64,000 bases of DNA, taken from contig CAVXGT010000019.1 of NCBI GenBank assembly GCA_963761475.1, forward strand, positions 310,001 to 374,000, written 5' to 3'. Each line of letters opens with the position of its first letter. Position 1 is the first letter of the stretch. A model generated the notes under the pieces. That model was not told the origin of the DNA. It ran no database searches and saw nothing but the letters and a program-made list of their open reading frames with translations. The stretch comes from Ga0077555 sp963761475 (GTDB lineage Bacteria; Pseudomonadota; Alphaproteobacteria; Rhizobiales; Hyphomicrobiaceae). The translations under genes and the position numbers were made by a program. Below are positions 62,271 to 64,000 of the stretch, in pieces.

Positions 62271-62692
62271 GTCGCTCGCTTTCTCCACCCAGCGGACACG
62301 TCGGACAGGTCATGCGTGACCGGAGCACACCCGGACTCGTTGGCAGGCTGGCGAACGTAGGTGCGCCGCCACGAGGCGCTGAAATCGTCCGGCCCGTAGG
62401 CCTTCGACTTCGGCGGCGACGGCACGACTGCGGCCAGGGCCCGGGCCACCAGATCATGCCGCTTGCCCGTGTTGCGCGCGTCCCGCGCCAGGAGCGACAC
62501 TTGCCTCCACAGACGGATGCCTCCGGCAGCGTCCCCGTCGAGGCGAGCAGGAGGGAGCATACGCGCGGTTTGGCTCACGGGGATAAGTTTGTGCCCGGGC
62601 GGCGAGTTTGTGGGGAGCATCAGCGCTGCTTGGGGCCTCGCCCTCTGGTAAGAGTTGGCGACCCGGTTTGGCTTCCTCGGTTCGCACCTGCG
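62271..62692. other. long intergenic stretch between pirin and serS
   Basis: Open frames exist on both strands, but none has a ribosome site, a recognisable domain or a defined end. The minus strand from about 62560 has the most protein-like stretch (KAYGPDDFSASWRRTYVRQ), but it has no ribosome site and runs on antisense into pirin. I leave it unannotated as a gene. Confidence 0.35.
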
Positions 62693-62802
62693 GCGCGAAT
62701 GGGCCATTTTCAGGGCGCTTCTGATGCCCACGCAGCATCCGCGCTGGCCCATGCCCGTTTTGGGGACGTGTCCCCCAAACCCCCTCCTTTTTTCGTGGAG
62801 GC
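62693..62802 (-). repeat. family C structured 3'-end repeat, copy C2
   Basis: This copy is homologous along its length to 38981-39095. It has GCGCGAATGGGCC, then TTTTCA, a B-like hairpin (GGCGC-TTCT-GATGC-CCACGCA-GCATC-CGCGC), ATGCCCGTTT, a hairpin TTGGGGAC-GT-GTCCCC and a CCCTCC-TTTTTT-CG tail. It starts 5 nt after the serS stop codon on the minus strand, the same relation to its gene as copy C1 has to yaiI. Confidence 0.8.
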
Positions 62803-62806
62803 TTCG

Positions 62807-64000
62807 TCAGGCGATCCGTTCGAGGCCGCCCATGTAGGGGCGAAGCGCCTCGGGCACCAGAACCGAGCCGTCGGCCTGCTGGTAGTTTTCCAGGATCGCC
62901 ACCAGTGTGCGCCCGACCGCGAGGCCGGAGCCGTTCAGGGTGTGCACGAAGCGCACGTCCTTGGCGTTGCCAGCCGGGCGATAGCGCGCTGACATGCGCC
63001 GCGCCTGGAAGTCGCCGCACACCGAGCACGACGAGATCTCGCGATAAGCGTCCTGGCCCGGGAGCCAAACTTCGATGTCGTAGGTTTTCTGCGAGGCAAA
63101 ACCCATGTCGCCGGTGCACAGCAGCATGGTGCGATAGGGTAGGCCCAGCCGCTGCAGGATGGTCTCGGCGCACCTGGTCATGCGCTCGTGTTCGGCCAGC
63201 GAATTTTCCGGCGTGGTGACCGAGACCAGCTCGACCTTCGTGAACTGGTGCTGGCGGATCATGCCGCGCGTGTCTTTGCCGGCGGCGCCCGCCTCCGAGC
63301 GAAAGCACGGCGTTCCCGCCGTGAACCGCTTCGGCAATTCGTCCTCGGCCAGGATCGTTTCGCGCACGAGATTGGTGAGGGACACTTCGGCGGTCGGGAT
63401 GAGCCAGAGCTTGAGATGCTCGATCTCCTCTGAATCAAACTCCCTACGAAACTTCGGTGCGAGGCGCCCGAGGATATCTTGTAGGCGTTCCCTCACATCG
63501 GCCTCTGGAATCCCCTGAAAGTAGAGCTTTTCAAGATCCTTCTGAGCTTTTTCTTCTGCTTCGCCAAATAGCTGATTGAAGACTAAGTCGACATCACCGA
63601 TGCTGCGTGTCGTCTGGAATAAATCGTCAGAGAATTTAGGAAGATTCCCTGTGCCATATGCCGCTGTGCCGCGGACAAGCAGCGGCGGGTTGACCTCGGT
63701 GTAGCCGCCGACGCCATCCTTGTCGGTGGCTGTGTGCGCGTCCAGCATGAACGCGGTGAGCGCGCGTTCCATGCGCGCCAGCGCGCCTTTCAGGTAAACG
63801 AAGCGCGCGCCCGACACTTTGCCCGCTGACTCGAAGTCCATCAGGCCGAGCGTTTCGCCGAGCTCGAAGTGCTGCTTCGGGGCGAAATCGAACGCGCGCG
63901 GGCTGCCCCACTTGCGCACTTCCTTGTTGTCGTGCTCGTCCTTGCCTTCGGGCACTTCGGCCAGCGGCAGGTTCGGGATCACCGCCAGCATGGCGTCCAG
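62807..64000 (-). CDS. serS: seryl-tRNA synthetase, C-terminal part, with an internal insertion
   Basis: The gene runs off the right edge; about 397 codons are visible and the N-terminal coiled-coil arm is missing. The catalytic domain is clear: HFELGETLGLMDFESAGKVS, GARFVYLKGALARMERAL, YTEVNPPLLVRGTAAYGTG, IPTAEVSLTNLVRE (TxE serine site), TPCFRSEAGAAGKDTRGMIR (motif 2) and LNGSGLAVGRTLVAILENYQ (motif 3). Between FSDDLFQTT and LWLIPTAEV about 67 residues replace the two or three normally present. That stretch is lower in GC (see the findings). The enzyme charges tRNA-Ser and is essential, so the insertion must be tolerated. Confidence 0.96.
   Translation of the reverse strand: MDAMLAVIPNLPLAEVPEGKDEHDNKEVRKWGSPRAFDFAPKQHFELGETLGLMDFESAGKVSGARFVYLKGALARMERALTAFMLDAHTATDKDGVGGYTEVNPPLLVRGTAAYGTGNLPKFSDDLFQTTRSIGDVDLVFNQLFGEAEEKAQKDLEKLYFQGIPEADVRERLQDILGRLAPKFRREFDSEEIEHLKLWLIPTAEVSLTNLVRETILAEDELPKRFTAGTPCFRSEAGAAGKDTRGMIRQHQFTKVELVSVTTPENSLAEHERMTRCAETILQRLGLPYRTMLLCTGDMGFASQKTYDIEVWLPGQDAYREISSCSVCGDFQARRMSARYRPAGNAKDVRFVHTLNGSGLAVGRTLVAILENYQQADGSVLVPEALRPYMGGLERIA
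63407..63607 (-). other. in-frame low-GC insertion within serS
   Basis: About 201 nt encode roughly residues 129-195 of the visible part (starting RSIGDVDLVFNQLFGEAEEK, ending SEEIEHLKL). Hand counting gives 93 G+C in 190 nt (49%) for 63411-63600, against about two thirds in flanking serS. The peptide is charged and helix-prone. No stop or frame change is created. Confidence 0.75.

Overview
The window is high-GC DNA with dense gene packing, many GTG/TTG starts and clear Shine-Dalgarno sequences. The proteins are alphaproteobacterial in character: ribosomal protein L32, a PodJ-like polar scaffold with SEL1 repeats, pirin, SerRS, and many CaiB-type CoA transferases, luciferase-like (LLM) oxidoreductases and SDRs. 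A member of Hyphomicrobiales or a close relative fits best; this placement is inferred from protein style, not from a marker search. No rRNA, tRNA, CRISPR array, integrase or transposase was seen.

Layout. 1-2007 (minus): a thiolase, a Zn-ribbon/OB-fold partner and an alpha/beta hydrolase, all broken by many single-base frameshifts. 2152-4900 (minus): a DUF1501/DUF1800 pair. 5087-12749 (plus): three LLM flavin oxidoreductases interleaved with two SDRs, dapE, a small MORN-like protein and a cupin dioxygenase-like protein. 13167-14519: a polytopic membrane protein of unknown role. 15044-19390 (minus): an RND pump and its membrane-fusion protein. 20149-23395 (minus): the PodJ-like scaffold with one frameshift. 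23731-24696: a secreted coiled-coil protein and a YjbQ protein. 25033-31017: a 3-hydroxyisobutyrate-dehydrogenase-like enzyme, a carboxymuconolactone-decarboxylase-like protein, a flavoprotein dehydrogenase and an orphan molybdenum hydroxylase large subunit.

31296-37314: a minus-strand operon (ornithine cyclodeaminase-like, 2-hydroxyacid dehydrogenase, COG4091 oxidoreductase, ASL/PcaB-type lyase) diverging from a CoA transferase across an intergenic region with two palindromes. 37514-46578: a small His/Arg-rich secreted protein, TauD-type dioxygenase, YaiI, a BisC-type molybdoenzyme, a second 2-hydroxyacid dehydrogenase, NIPSNAP, an OafA-type acyltransferase and an amidohydrolase. 46738-55434: cupin, class V aminotransferase plus thioesterase, an AT-rich MltR-like gene, hydantoinase B, SMP-30, a nucleotide-sugar dehydrogenase and a second CoA transferase. 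55922-62155: rpmF, a small membrane protein, a PAS-like/GGDEF/EAL protein, RNase T2, a small unknown, an SRPBCC protein and pirin. The 3' part of serS closes the window. Most of these genes look like peripheral catabolism of CoA-linked, aromatic or xenobiotic acids, scattered among housekeeping genes.

The most unusual content is not protein-coding. At least three families of short hairpin-rich repeats (called A, B and C here) sit directly after stop codons. Each A or C copy lies in a fixed orientation relative to the gene it follows. One A copy carries a B hairpin inside it, and the terminal stem of family A keeps its pairing while its sequence changes. The second notable item is an in-frame, low-GC insertion of about 65 codons in seryl-tRNA synthetase, just before the serine-binding TxE segment.
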